From CAHJXF01 sp038254545 (GTDB lineage: Bacteria > Pseudomonadota > Gammaproteobacteria > Burkholderiales > Burkholderiaceae_D), in the NCBI GenBank assembly GCA_038254545.1, contig JBBSGB010000013.1, forward strand, positions 23,691 through 87,690: a stretch of DNA of 64,000 bases. Direction: 5' to 3'. Positions 36,911 to 46,011 of the stretch are shown one piece after another. Position 1 is the stretch's first letter, and the number at the start of each line of letters is the position of its first letter. The notes below the pieces were generated by a model, which saw only the letters and a program-made list of their open reading frames with translations, was not told the origin of the DNA and did no database searches. The translations under genes were made by a program, and so were the position numbers.

Positions 36911-37720
36911 ATGCTCGTGCATCCGAACTTCGATCCTATCGCGTTCTCGATCGGACCTCTGGCCGTGCGCTGGTACGGGCTGATGTATCTGATCGCATTC
37001 GCGCTGGTGCTGGTGCTGGGACGATGGCGCATCGCGCACGGCAAGACGATCCTCACCGCGCGCGATCTCGACGACCTGCTGTTCTTCGGCATGCTGGGCA
37101 CCATCGTCGGTGGCCGCCTCGGCTATGTGCTGTTCTACAAGGCGGGCTTCTACCTCGAGCATCCGTTCGACCTGTTCAAGGTGTGGGAAGGCGGCATGTC
37201 GTTCCACGGCGGCCTGATCGGCGTGATCGTCGCGATGCTGGTGTTCGCGAGACGCCGCGGCTACTCGTTCTGGCAGGTCGCCGATTTCGTCGCGCCGCTC
37301 GTGCCCACTGGGCTCGCGGCGGGGCGCACCGGCAACTTCATCAACGGCGAACTGTGGGGGCGAGCCAGCGACGTGCCGTGGGCGATGGTCTTTCCGCAGG
37401 CGCATGACGGGATCGCGCGGCATCCGTCGCAGCTCTACGAGGTCGGCCTCGAAGGCATCGCGCTCTTCATCGTCGTGTGGTGGTTCGCGCGTCGACCGCG
37501 TCCCATCGGCGCGGTCGCGGCTGTGTTCCTGATCGGCTATGGGCTCGCACGCTTCTGCGTCGAGTTCACACGCGAGCCCGACGATTTTCTCGGGCTGCTC
37601 GCGCTGGGACTGTCGATGGGTCAGTGGCTGTCGATACCGATGATCCTGTTCGGGATCGCAATCCTGGTGTGGAGCGAACGAAGAGACCATCCGCACGGGA
37701 CGGCCGAGCGACGGGTCTGA
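36911..37720 (+). CDS. lgt: Prolipoprotein diacylglyceryl transferase
   Basis: Transfers diacylglycerol from phosphatidylglycerol to the lipobox Cys of prolipoproteins at the inner membrane. The 269-residue multi-spanning protein shows VRWYGLMYLIAF, GGRLGYVLFY and the essential region WEGGMSFHGGLIGV. The Lgt signature GRTGNFINGELWGR and PSQLYE complete it. ATG 36911 gives the normal MLVHPNFDPIAF opening. It is downstream of, and divergent from, ilvD. Confidence 0.96.
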   Translation: MLVHPNFDPIAFSIGPLAVRWYGLMYLIAFALVLVLGRWRIAHGKTILTARDLDDLLFFGMLGTIVGGRLGYVLFYKAGFYLEHPFDLFKVWEGGMSFHGGLIGVIVAMLVFARRRGYSFWQVADFVAPLVPTGLAAGRTGNFINGELWGRASDVPWAMVFPQAHDGIARHPSQLYEVGLEGIALFIVVWWFARRPRPIGAVAAVFLIGYGLARFCVEFTREPDDFLGLLALGLSMGQWLSIPMILFGIAILVWSERRDHPHGTAERRV

Positions 37721-37793
37721 AATCCGGAACGGCGAGCCGCACTGAGGCCTCTGACAAACTTGCTCGCGGTTGTCGCCGCATTTTGCAGTTCAA

Positions 37794-38166
37794 ATGATCG
37801 ACTTCAATCCGACCATCGACCGGATCCGCATCACCAATCCTGACGACCGGACTCTGGCCGTCAACCCCGTCAACGGCGTGGCTGCCGTTCAGGGAACGCT
37901 CAGCTACGCATCGGGCGCCAATCCGCGCGTCGTGGGGTCCGCTTATACAAACGGCTTCGTGGGCGCCAGCACGACCACACTGTACGACATCGACGCCGCC
38001 ACCAACACGCTGGCCACTCAGGTTGCCGCGGCTGATCGGCTCGATCGGCTCGGGGATCGCGATCCGCGATATCGCGATCGTTCAGGTCCCGGAACCCGAG
38101 ACGCTCGCTTTGTTGGGCCTGGGCCTGGTCGGTCTGACGCTTTGCTCGCGTCGCAGGCGCATCTGA
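37794..38166 (+). pseudogene. Remnant of a DUF4394 / PEP-CTERM secreted protein gene
   Basis: Two parts in different frames. From 37794 the frame reads MIDFNPTIDRIRITNPDDRT, then ASGANPRVVGSAYTNGF and TTLYDIDAATNTL, as in DUF4394 proteins. From about 38029 another frame reads IAIVQVPEPETLALLGLGLV, then LTLCSRRRRI and stop at 38166. That is a full PEP-CTERM anchor: the PEP motif, a hydrophobic helix and an Arg cluster. There is no signal peptide joined in frame and the middle of DUF4394 is missing, so the gene has lost its 5' end, an internal part and the frame. Intact homologues would be sorted by an exosortase (EpsH type). Confidence 0.75.
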
Positions 38167-38189
38167 ATCCGGAGCTTCTGATCGCGCGT

Positions 38190-39401
38190 CTAGTCAACGC
38201 GTCGAAACGCGAGCACCGAGTTCGTTCCGCCGAACGCGAATGAGTTGCTGACGGCGGCTGCGAGCATCGCGTCGCGGACCGCCCCACCCACTACCAGCGG
38301 GATGTCGCATGACGGGTCGAGGTCGTCGCAACAGGCGTTAGGCGGCATCGTCCGTCGATACAGAGCCATCGCGGTCACCATCGCTTCAAGTGCGCCTGCT
38401 GCGCCGAGCAGGTGACCGTGCATCGACTTCGTCGAGCTCACGCGCAAACTCGGCAGCGCGTCGCCCCACACCTGCCTGATCGCCCGCGCCTCGACCACGT
38501 CGCCTACCAGTGTCGCCGTGCCGTGGGCATTGCAGTAACCGACGTCGGCGGGCGACAGGCCGGCCGACGCGAGCGCGGCGCGCATCGCTTTGGTTTGCCC
38601 GTCGGCGACGGGCTTGGTGAGATGCGAAGCATCGCATGACAGTCCGGTGCCCGCGAGCTCGGCAAAGATGCGAGCACCGCGATCGCGGGCCGCGTCGAAC
38701 TCTTCGAGCACCATGAACGCGGCGCCTTCGCCGAGCACGAGGCCGGTGCGGCTCAAGGAAAACGGCCTGCACGATGCAGCGGCATCGTCGGTACGCGGCG
38801 CAGCGAGCGTCTGCATTGCCCGCCATGCTGCCAGCATGCCGGGCACCAGCAAGGCTTCGCTGCCGCCGACGATCGCCGCGTCGATCTCGCCCGCAGCGAT
38901 GTCCTTCGCGCCCGCGGCGATCGCAACCGACGACGACGCGCATGCCACCGAATAAGACAGCACCGGCCCGGTGATGCCGGCGCGTATCGCGATCTGCGCG
39001 GCGGGCGCGTTCGCCATCGCGCCGACCACCGACAGCGGCGGCACGCGCTCGCCGCGATGAAAGCGTCGATACGCTTCATCCACGGCCGCCGCCCCGCCAA
39101 ACCCCGTGCCGACGTAGACGCCGGTCCGATCGCGCGCGAATCCGGCCGACACCCACCCTGCATCGGCGCGCGCGCACTCGGCGGCGGCGACCGCGAACTG
39201 GCTGACGCGATCGGTTCCCGCAAGCTGCATGCGCGTGAACCATGGCGACGGATCGAAGCGACACGGCGCGACCACCGTGTGGTCGCCGTGCCGTTCGATC
39301 GCGCTGCTGCTGGCGCAGAGCGCATCGAATACGGCATCGGGATCGTTGCCGTGCGGAGCGATGACTCCCCGCCCGGTGATCGCGACGCGCCTTCTCGTCA
39401 T
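38190..39401 (-). CDS. Beta-ketoacyl-ACP synthase family protein (KAS II/FabF-like)
   Basis: A 403-residue condensing enzyme with the thiolase-fold triad: Cys154 in SVACASSSVAI, His293 in NAHGTATLVGD and His328 in KSMHGHLLGAAGALE. GFGGAAAVDEAY and the C-terminal SNSFAFGGTNSVLAF complete the KAS II pattern. All catalytic residues are present, so it should extend an acyl chain on the neighbouring ACP. It is not part of a main fab cluster. It follows a dedicated ACP gene by 37 bp and, before that, an alpha/beta-hydrolase, which suggests synthesis of a specialised acyl product. Confidence 0.92.
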   Translation of the reverse strand: MTRRRVAITGRGVIAPHGNDPDAVFDALCASSSAIERHGDHTVVAPCRFDPSPWFTRMQLAGTDRVSQFAVAAAECARADAGWVSAGFARDRTGVYVGTGFGGAAAVDEAYRRFHRGERVPPLSVVGAMANAPAAQIAIRAGITGPVLSYSVACASSSVAIAAGAKDIAAGEIDAAIVGGSEALLVPGMLAAWRAMQTLAAPRTDDAAASCRPFSLSRTGLVLGEGAAFMVLEEFDAARDRGARIFAELAGTGLSCDASHLTKPVADGQTKAMRAALASAGLSPADVGYCNAHGTATLVGDVVEARAIRQVWGDALPSLRVSSTKSMHGHLLGAAGALEAMVTAMALYRRTMPPNACCDDLDPSCDIPLVVGGAVRDAMLAAAVSNSFAFGGTNSVLAFRRVD

Positions 39402-39438
39402 CGACCCGGGCGTGTCGACGTGGTCTTCACGGGTTCGA

Positions 39439-39678
39439 TCACGCGGCTTTCGCGAGCCGCAGGTTGTCGATCACATCCGCAAGTCCCTTCAGGGTATCGA
39501 CGTCCTGCTGCGTGGGCGGGAAGTCCACGTGAAAATGTTCCTCGACGGTGAACATCAGTTCGGCGAGCGAAAGCGAATCGAGGCCGTATTCGAGGAGCGG
39601 TGCCTCGGGATCGAGCGTCGAGGGATCGATGTCGAAACGTTCGTGCAGCAATTGCTTGAGTTGATCGAGCGTATTCAT
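39439..39678 (-). CDS. Acyl carrier protein (accessory)
   Basis: A 79-residue ACP with the phosphopantetheine attachment Ser35 in YGLDSLSLAELMF. Helix 1 is MNTLDQLKQLLHERFDID and the closing segment is DVDTLKGLADVIDNL. It differs from a housekeeping AcpP (no IxEELGVK opening) and is paired with the adjacent ketosynthase. It lies 30 bp after the hydrolase gene, so the three are probably one transcript. Confidence 0.93.
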   Translation of the reverse strand: MNTLDQLKQLLHERFDIDPSTLDPEAPLLEYGLDSLSLAELMFTVEEHFHVDFPPTQQDVDTLKGLADVIDNLRLAKAA

Positions 39679-39708
39679 TTGTGTCCTGGAGGATGTGCCG
39701 TCTTCGTG

Positions 39709-40548
39709 TCAGGTGACGGCCGGCGCGAGCTTCGCGCGCGGTGCAACCGGCCTCGGCACGGCACGCGCGGTTTTCGGTGCGCCCACGAAATCGGCGAGTT
39801 CGTGGGCGACTCTCTGGCGATCGTTGTCGATCGTGATCATGTGATAGCTGTGCTCGAGCACGATCAACTGCGCAGCTTTCCGGAGCCCGGCGATCCAGCG
39901 CTCCACGCTGGCGAGAGTCGTGATCTCGTCTTCGCGCGCATGCAGGATCAGCAGCGGCGCCGACAAGGTATCGAGCAGCGGCCGCACGTGCGCATGCAGG
40001 CGTTCGCTTTCGCGCAGTCCCCACAGCGGCAGGCGCGACGGTCCGATCGACGATACGTTGCCGCGCTCGAACTCGCGCATGACCCACTTGCGGATCTTGG
40101 GGTTCTTGATGCCGAACGGTTCGCGCTCGCGCATCGTGATCCACCGCGCGAGGCCGAGCGCATAACCGAGCCGCCGCAAATGGCGCCACCGGGTCAGCGA
40201 CCAGCCGTCGTAATCGAACGTCGGCGAAAGCATTGCCACGCCGCAAACGCTTTGCTGGCGCGCTTCTGCAGCGAGTGCGGCAGCGAGTGCGCCACCCACG
40301 CAAAGGCCGGCAAGCACGATCGGCTGTTGCGGTCCATAACGCGCATCGAGCGCCGTCCCTGCGGCGGCCAGCCAGTTGCGCCATGCCGAGGGTCGCCGAC
40401 GATCGGCCAAGGTATAGCCGGGAACTTCGAGACAGTCGAAAGGCACGCCGCGCGAACGCAGGGTCTGCGCCGCGAGCGCAAATTCGAGCGGCGAACTGAA
40501 CAGGCCGTGGATCAGTATCAGCGTGGGAGGCGAAGCTTGGTCTGGCAT
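39709..40548 (-). CDS. Alpha/beta-hydrolase with Cys at the nucleophile elbow
   Basis: A 279-residue cytosolic hydrolase. The oxyanion strand is LILIHGLFSSP, and the nucleophile elbow reads GLCVGG, with Cys83 where Ser is usual. The acid is likely in HAREDEITTL and the His in LEHSYHMITID, so the triad is Cys-Asp-His as in dienelactone hydrolase-type enzymes. Next to an ACP and a ketosynthase it may act as a thioesterase or acyltransferase releasing the product. ATG 40548 gives the start of the domain but has no clear Shine-Dalgarno; the frame is open upstream to 40626. Confidence 0.85.
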   Translation of the reverse strand: MPDQASPPTLILIHGLFSSPLEFALAAQTLRSRGVPFDCLEVPGYTLADRRRPSAWRNWLAAAGTALDARYGPQQPIVLAGLCVGGALAAALAAEARQQSVCGVAMLSPTFDYDGWSLTRWRHLRRLGYALGLARWITMREREPFGIKNPKIRKWVMREFERGNVSSIGPSRLPLWGLRESERLHAHVRPLLDTLSAPLLILHAREDEITTLASVERWIAGLRKAAQLIVLEHSYHMITIDNDRQRVAHELADFVGAPKTARAVPRPVAPRAKLAPAVT

Positions 40549-40695
40549 GCAGGAGGTCGATGTAGATGTGCGATACAAAAGTGCGATGCAAGTGCGCGGT
40601 ATGCGAAACGCGTGATGGGAACGCACGCGGCGTTCAGGTGTCGAGGTCCGCAGCGATAATAGGAAGCGAACCTTAAAGAGAACTGAAAGCCCGCG

Positions 40696-41376
40696 ATGCG
40701 CGTATTGCTTGCCGAAGACGACCCGACCTTGCGCAATGGCCTGTTACAGGCGCTCGAGGGCGCTGGGCACGAAGCGTTGGGCGCAACCGATGGCTCGCAT
40801 GCCGACACCTTGCTCGCCACCGAGCGCTTCGACCTGCTGGTTCTCGATCTCGGCTTGCCGCGCATGGACGGCCTCGCCGTCCTCGCGCGCCTGCGCGCGC
40901 GACGCGATGCCCTCAATCGCGCCATGCCGGTGTTGATCCTCTCGGCGCGCGACAGCATGGAAGCGCGGGTGCGCGGGCTCGACGGCGGCGCCGACGATTA
41001 CCTCACCAAGCCTTTCGATCTGCCCGAGTTCGAAGCGCGCGTGCGCGCCCTCTTGCGCCGCGGACTCTCGAGCAACGCGCGTGTCGGCAGGCTGGAATGG
41101 GAGTGGGAGACGCGCGGCGGCCGCATCGGCAGCGATCCGCTTTCGCTGTCGCATCACGAGACGGTACTGATGGAAGAACTGATCCGCAGGATCGGGCGGA
41201 TCGTCTCGAAGGAAGACCTCGCGCGCCGTATCGGCGACGACGGCGTGGCCGTGGACAACAAGGTCGAGGTCTATATCCATCGACTGCGCAAGAAGCTGAC
41301 CGATGCCGATGTCGAGATCCGCACCGTGCGCGGGCTCGGCTATCTGTTGCGCGCCACGGTCGAGGCCGCCTCGTGA
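40696..41376 (+). CDS. OmpR-family response regulator
   Basis: A 226-residue two-domain regulator. The receiver has the acidic pair EDD (residues 7-9), phospho-acceptor Asp51 in LVLDLGLPRMDG, a conserved Ser/Thr, and Lys in YLTKPFDLPEF. The winged-helix output domain has VDNKVEVYIHRLRKKL and VRGLGYLL. It resembles the QseB/PmrA/TctD group. Its stop overlaps the start of the sensor kinase (GTGA), so the two are cotranscribed partners. Confidence 0.95.
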   Translation: MRVLLAEDDPTLRNGLLQALEGAGHEALGATDGSHADTLLATERFDLLVLDLGLPRMDGLAVLARLRARRDALNRAMPVLILSARDSMEARVRGLDGGADDYLTKPFDLPEFEARVRALLRRGLSSNARVGRLEWEWETRGGRIGSDPLSLSHHETVLMEELIRRIGRIVSKEDLARRIGDDGVAVDNKVEVYIHRLRKKLTDADVEIRTVRGLGYLLRATVEAAS

Positions 41377-42818
41377 GTTCGATACGGGCCGCGTCGGATA
41401 CGCGCACGACCGACTCGCTCAAGCTCACGCTGACGCGCCGCCTCGTCATCGGCCTCTTGTTCATCGGCCTGTTCGGCGCGATCGTCGCGTACGTGGTCGG
41501 CACGCGCTTCGCCAATCGCGCCTACGACCGTTCGCTGTTCGATGACGTGCGCGTGCTCGCCAACCAGGTGCGGTCGGTGGAAGGCAGCGCGCAGATCACG
41601 CTCTCGCCCGATGCCTTGCTGTGGCTCCTGGCCGACGAGGGCGACGACGTGATCTATCGCGTCACCGACCTGTCGAACCGGCGCGTGCTGACAAGCAACG
41701 GCAACCTGGGCGGGTTGCCGGACCTCGACATCAACGACGATGAGCCCTATTTCCGCTCGGTCGCGCTGGGCGATACGCGCCTGCGCGTGGCCTACGTCAA
41801 GCGTCGCGTGGGACCCGCGACAGCGCTCGTCGAAATCGCCGAGACCACGCGCAAGCGCACCGAGTTGTCTCAGGGGATATTGATCGGCACGGTGTCGATG
41901 ATGTCGCTCATCATCCTGGTCGCGGTGGCGCTGGTGTGGAGCGGCGTGAGTCGCGCACTCGCACCGCTTGCGGAGCTCGAAGCCGATGCGGCGCGCCGCT
42001 CGATCGGAAACATGCAGCCGCTCGACCCGCGCAGCGCACCCGCCGAAGTGCGCGGGCTGATCGAGGCGATCAATCACATGATCGCGCGGGTGGCGCAGGC
42101 GATCGATATGCAGCGCCACTTCCTCGCCAACGCTGCGCATCAACTGAAGACGCCGATCGCCGGCCTGCGCTTGCAGGCGCAACTCGCATTGAAGGCCGAA
42201 GCTTCCGGTCCGGCGCACGACAGCATGCGCGAGGTCGAGCGGCGCGCGACGCACAGCGCGCATCTGATCGAACAATTGCTCACGCTAGCGCACGCCGAAT
42301 CGAGCGACGACAGCCTGCCCGTGTCCGGGATCGACCTCACGCAGGTCGCACAACAGGTGATCGAGCGACGCTTGCCCGACGCGATCGCGCGGCGCATCGA
42401 TCTGGGGTTCGAAGGCGATGGCAAGGTGTGCGTCATCGTCGCCAATGAAGTGCTGGTCGGCGAGCTGCTCGGCAATCTCGTCGATAACGGCCTGCGCTAC
42501 GGACGCGGGGGCGGGCACGTCACGGTCGTGCTCGAACGGGACGAACACGGCATCACGCTCGCCGTGTCCGACGATGGCGCGGGCCTGCCGACCGAACAGC
42601 GCGAACAGGTGTTTCGTCGCTACTGGCGGTCCGATGCGGCGAGCAGCGAAGGCGCGGGATTGGGCCTGGCGATCGTCAAGGAAATCGCCGAGCGTTATCG
42701 CGGCACAGTTGCCATCGTGTCGCGACCCGAGTTCGATGGCACGCGCGTCGAGGTACGATTCGCGACCGACGCAGCGGCCAACATTGCTGTTCCAAACAAG
42801 GGGGAACGAACAACATGA
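41373..42818 (+). CDS. Sensor histidine kinase (TctE/QseC-like)
   Basis: A 481-residue inner-membrane kinase. TM1 is at about residues 24-44. A periplasmic sensor region of the 2CSK_N type (NGNLGGLPDLDINDDEPYFR) follows, then TM2 and a HAMP-like linker. The H-box has His256 in NAAHQLKTPIAGLRLQ. The N-box (LVDNGLRYG) and G-boxes (DDGAGLP, GAGLGLAIVKEIA) are complete. The GTG start at 41373 overlaps the regulator stop, indicating coupling. Tricarboxylate- or quorum/metal-type ligands are possible by family, but no transporter gene is adjacent. Confidence 0.93.
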   Translation: MSSIRAASDTRTTDSLKLTLTRRLVIGLLFIGLFGAIVAYVVGTRFANRAYDRSLFDDVRVLANQVRSVEGSAQITLSPDALLWLLADEGDDVIYRVTDLSNRRVLTSNGNLGGLPDLDINDDEPYFRSVALGDTRLRVAYVKRRVGPATALVEIAETTRKRTELSQGILIGTVSMMSLIILVAVALVWSGVSRALAPLAELEADAARRSIGNMQPLDPRSAPAEVRGLIEAINHMIARVAQAIDMQRHFLANAAHQLKTPIAGLRLQAQLALKAEASGPAHDSMREVERRATHSAHLIEQLLTLAHAESSDDSLPVSGIDLTQVAQQVIERRLPDAIARRIDLGFEGDGKVCVIVANEVLVGELLGNLVDNGLRYGRGGGHVTVVLERDEHGITLAVSDDGAGLPTEQREQVFRRYWRSDAASSEGAGLGLAIVKEIAERYRGTVAIVSRPEFDGTRVEVRFATDAAANIAVPNKGERTT

Positions 42819-43438
42819 GACGCATCATCGTCGCGATCACCGGCGCGAGCGGCGCGGTCTATGGCGTGCGGTTGTTGCAGGCGCTTGCCGCGCTCGAGTC
42901 GGTCGAGACGCACGTGGTGGTGTCGTCGTCGGGCGCCTTGACCGCGCTGCAGGAACTCGACATCAAGCGCGCCAACATCGAAGCTATGGCGAGCGTCGCT
43001 CATGGCGTACGAGACATCGGTGCATCGATCGCGAGCGGATCGTTCGATGCCGACAGCATGATCGTTGCGCCGTGTTCGATGAAGACGCTGGCGTCAATCG
43101 CGCACGGTCTCTCCGACAACCTGATCGCGCGCGCGGCCGACGTGATGTTGAAGCAACGTCGTCGCCTGGTGCTGCTCGCACGCGAGACGCCGCTCAACCT
43201 CGCGCACCTGCGCAACATGGTCGCGGTCACCGAGATGGGCGGCATCGTGATGCCGCCGGTGCCGGCGTTCTATCAGCGCCCAAGCACCATCGACGATATC
43301 GTCGACGACACGGTGGCGCGCGCACTCGATCTGGTGGGGTTGCAGGCGCCTGCGTTGCGGCGATGGTCCGGCATGCAGGATGCGCGCAATGCGACGAGCG
43401 ACGACGCGAGCGATGACGCGAGCAACGATGAAAGTTAG
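42815..43438 (+). CDS. ubiX: Flavin prenyltransferase UbiX
   Basis: Makes prenylated FMN, the cofactor of UbiD decarboxylase in ubiquinone synthesis. The 207-residue product has IVAITGASGAVYGVRLL, then VAPCSMKTLASIAHGLSDNL and the RLVLLARETPLN strand, ending in VMPPVPAFYQRP. A short acidic Asp/Ala/Ser repeat tail (DDASDDAS) is added at the C-terminus. It overlaps the kinase stop by 4 bp, and its own stop overlaps the comEC stop on the other strand by 4 bp. Confidence 0.96.
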   Translation: MRRIIVAITGASGAVYGVRLLQALAALESVETHVVVSSSGALTALQELDIKRANIEAMASVAHGVRDIGASIASGSFDADSMIVAPCSMKTLASIAHGLSDNLIARAADVMLKQRRRLVLLARETPLNLAHLRNMVAVTEMGGIVMPPVPAFYQRPSTIDDIVDDTVARALDLVGLQAPALRRWSGMQDARNATSDDASDDASNDES

Positions 43439-45999
43439 CGGCCGTACCAATAGCGCGGATGATCCTGCCGATAGCGTGCGATCGAAACGCCACTTGCCGC
43501 CAGCGTGACCGTGATCGCACCGTCGCGGTCGTTGCGAAGTACCGGAATCGCGCGCGCCTCATAACGCGCCATCACGTCGGGACGCGGGTGGTTGAAGCGG
43601 TTCAGATAGCCGGACTGCACGATCGCGATCGATGGCGCGGTCGCATCGAGGAACGCGTCGGACGACGAGGTCCTGCTGCCGTGATGCGGGACCAGGAGCA
43701 CGTCGGTGCGCAGCGCTTGCAGATTGCGTTCGACCAGTTCGGCTTCCTGCGGTTTCTCGATATCGGCGGTCAGCAGCATCGAATGCCCGAACGCTTCGAC
43801 GCGCAGCACGCAACTCTTGGCATTGGGCTTGCTCTGCGCCTTGCCGTCGCGCGCGGCGTACACATCCGGCAACGGGTGCAACAGCACGAAGCTCACGCCG
43901 TCGCTGGTCCAGTGCTGGCCGGCAAGGCAACGCTGATGGCGCAGCGATGCGCGAACGATCGGGCTTTCGAACGAGAGCGAGCTGCGCGCCACATCGACTG
44001 GCATCGCCTGAAGAATCGAAAGCGCGCCGCCCGAGTGATCGTTGTCGTTGTGCGAGACGATCATCGCATCGAGGTGATCGATGCCGCGCGCGCGAAGGAA
44101 GGGCACGATGATGCGATTGCCCGCATCGTTGCCGACCGCGGGTTGGGCAGCGTATTGCGGCCCGGTGTCATAGAGCACGCGCGTGGCGTGCGTCTCGATC
44201 AGCACCGTTGTCCCTTGCCCGATGTCGAGAGCCGTCAAGCGCGCCGTGCCTGGCGTGGGCCGGTCGGCCGGCCACGCGAACATCGGTACCAGCCAGAACG
44301 CGCCCAACCACCGCAACGGCACGCCGCGCGGCGCGAGCCACCACGTGACGCCGATCATCGCGCACACGAAGGCCCACGCGCTTGGCGCCGGCCCCGTCCA
44401 GACGGCGAAAGGCGACGAGCTCAACCAGCCCAGCCACATCGCCAGCAGCGCGACCAAGCCATGCGCGGCATGCAACAGCCACGCGCCGAGGAAAGCCGGC
44501 AACACCGCGCCCGCAAGCGCGAGCGGCGTGACGACGAAGCTCACCAGTGGGATCGCAACCGCATTCGCGATCGGACTGATGATCGAGACCTGATAGAAGA
44601 GCAGCAAGGTGAGCGGCGTGAGCGCCAGCGTGACCGCCCACTGCACGCGCACCGCGGTCCTGAACGAACGCGCGAAACGGGCGCGCCATGAGTCGTTGGG
44701 ATTGATGATCTGAAAACGTCCGGCGGTCACGTAGAAGATCGCGGCCACTGCAGCGAACGAGAGCCAGAAGCCTGCCCCCATCACCGCCCAGGGATCGAGC
44801 GCGACCACCACAACCAGTGCAATGCAAAGCACGCGCGACACCGAGCTCATGCGATGCGCCCACAAGGCCAGAGCGACCACCGCGATCATGTATAGCGTGC
44901 GTTGCGCAGGCACGCCGAAGCCCGCCAGCAGGCAGTACCCGAGCGCGACCGACGTGCCTGCGAGCGCCGCGACCCTGTGAGCGGCCAGGCGGGCGCACCA
45001 CGCCGGATGCCGTCGCCAGAGTGCGAACGCCAGCCACGCGCCGAGCGCCGCGAGCATGCTCACGTGCAGCCCCGAGATCGAGACCAGGTGGCCGATACCG
45101 GTGCGGTTGAACACCACCCAGTCGGACTGCGCGATGGCACGCTGGTCGCCCACGATCAACGCCACGATCACGCCGGCATAGGGCGCGTTGTCGTTCAGCG
45201 GCTTGCCGTCGGCGAGGATGTTGAAGACGCGATCGCGGAGGCGCGAGCGTGCATGCTCGATGACGTGGCCGATGCTCCATACAAAGTCGGCAAGATTGCG
45301 GGTTCTGGTGCTGGCGCGAGCTTCGATCGCGGACTGCGACGCGTCGCTGCGCTCATTCGCGTCGACTGTATCGGCCCACGAGATTGCGTCGTCGGCGCCC
45401 GGCCTGACATAGCCGGTCGCACGCAGACCCTCTTCGAGCAACCAGTATTCGTAGTCGAAGCCGAAGGGATTGGCCGCGCCATGCGGACGCTTCAGACGCA
45501 CTGTGAGCCGCCAGCGTTGTCCGGGCTCGATGCGCGGCAGCGATGCGTCGCCAGCATCGGTGCTGGTATGCGGCGCATACCAGCCGAGCGCGAGATGTTC
45601 GGGAACGCTCGCTCGCCGCCCGGTCACATCGCGCGATTCGACCGACTCGACGGTGAATGCGAAGCGCACGCCGCGCTCGACGAGCGCTGGAAGCGCGGCC
45701 ACCGTGCCGACCACGACGACGTCCCTGCCTTCGAGTTCGTGCGGCAACGCATCGGCGAGGCGACGGTCGGCGCGCCACGATGCCCACGCGAAGCCGATCG
45801 CGACGGCAGCGATCACGACGAGTGCGCGCCGCGCGACGGAGCGATGTCGCGATGCGTCGCCACCACGCCATCGCCTTGTTGCCACGATCAGGCACGAAGC
45901 GCTCACGCCGAGCAGCACAACCGCTTCGGCGGGCATCAAATACGCCTGCTGTTGCAGCCACCACGCCCCCGCAGCGAAGCCCAGGCATGCGGCGCGCAT
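43435..45999 (-). CDS. comEC: DNA internalisation-related competence protein ComEC/Rec2
   Basis: Inner-membrane channel for single-stranded DNA uptake in transformation. The 854-residue product has the N-terminal membrane segments and DUF4131-type OB region (about residues 1-230). The Competence domain contains FNRTGIGHLVSISGLHVSML and many hydrophobic helices. A C-terminal metallo-beta-lactamase-like domain has TALDIGQGTTVLI, the metal site SHNDNDHSGG and VLLVPHHGSRTSS. It is about 12 bp after tatD, a common pairing in betaproteobacteria. Confidence 0.95.
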   Translation of the reverse strand: MRAACLGFAAGAWWLQQQAYLMPAEAVVLLGVSASCLIVATRRWRGGDASRHRSVARRALVVIAAVAIGFAWASWRADRRLADALPHELEGRDVVVVGTVAALPALVERGVRFAFTVESVESRDVTGRRASVPEHLALGWYAPHTSTDAGDASLPRIEPGQRWRLTVRLKRPHGAANPFGFDYEYWLLEEGLRATGYVRPGADDAISWADTVDANERSDASQSAIEARASTRTRNLADFVWSIGHVIEHARSRLRDRVFNILADGKPLNDNAPYAGVIVALIVGDQRAIAQSDWVVFNRTGIGHLVSISGLHVSMLAALGAWLAFALWRRHPAWCARLAAHRVAALAGTSVALGYCLLAGFGVPAQRTLYMIAVVALALWAHRMSSVSRVLCIALVVVVALDPWAVMGAGFWLSFAAVAAIFYVTAGRFQIINPNDSWRARFARSFRTAVRVQWAVTLALTPLTLLLFYQVSIISPIANAVAIPLVSFVVTPLALAGAVLPAFLGAWLLHAAHGLVALLAMWLGWLSSSPFAVWTGPAPSAWAFVCAMIGVTWWLAPRGVPLRWLGAFWLVPMFAWPADRPTPGTARLTALDIGQGTTVLIETHATRVLYDTGPQYAAQPAVGNDAGNRIIVPFLRARGIDHLDAMIVSHNDNDHSGGALSILQAMPVDVARSSLSFESPIVRASLRHQRCLAGQHWTSDGVSFVLLHPLPDVYAARDGKAQSKPNAKSCVLRVEAFGHSMLLTADIEKPQEAELVERNLQALRTDVLLVPHHGSRTSSSDAFLDATAPSIAIVQSGYLNRFNHPRPDVMARYEARAIPVLRNDRDGAITVTLAASGVSIARYRQDHPRYWYGR

Positions 46000-46011
46000 G
46001 CCGGTGGCGGC

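Noticed and set aside
43379..43435. Repeat array at the ubiX end (GACGCGAGC-type)
   Set aside because: Only a few short degenerate units coding for an acidic tail; not a repeat element.
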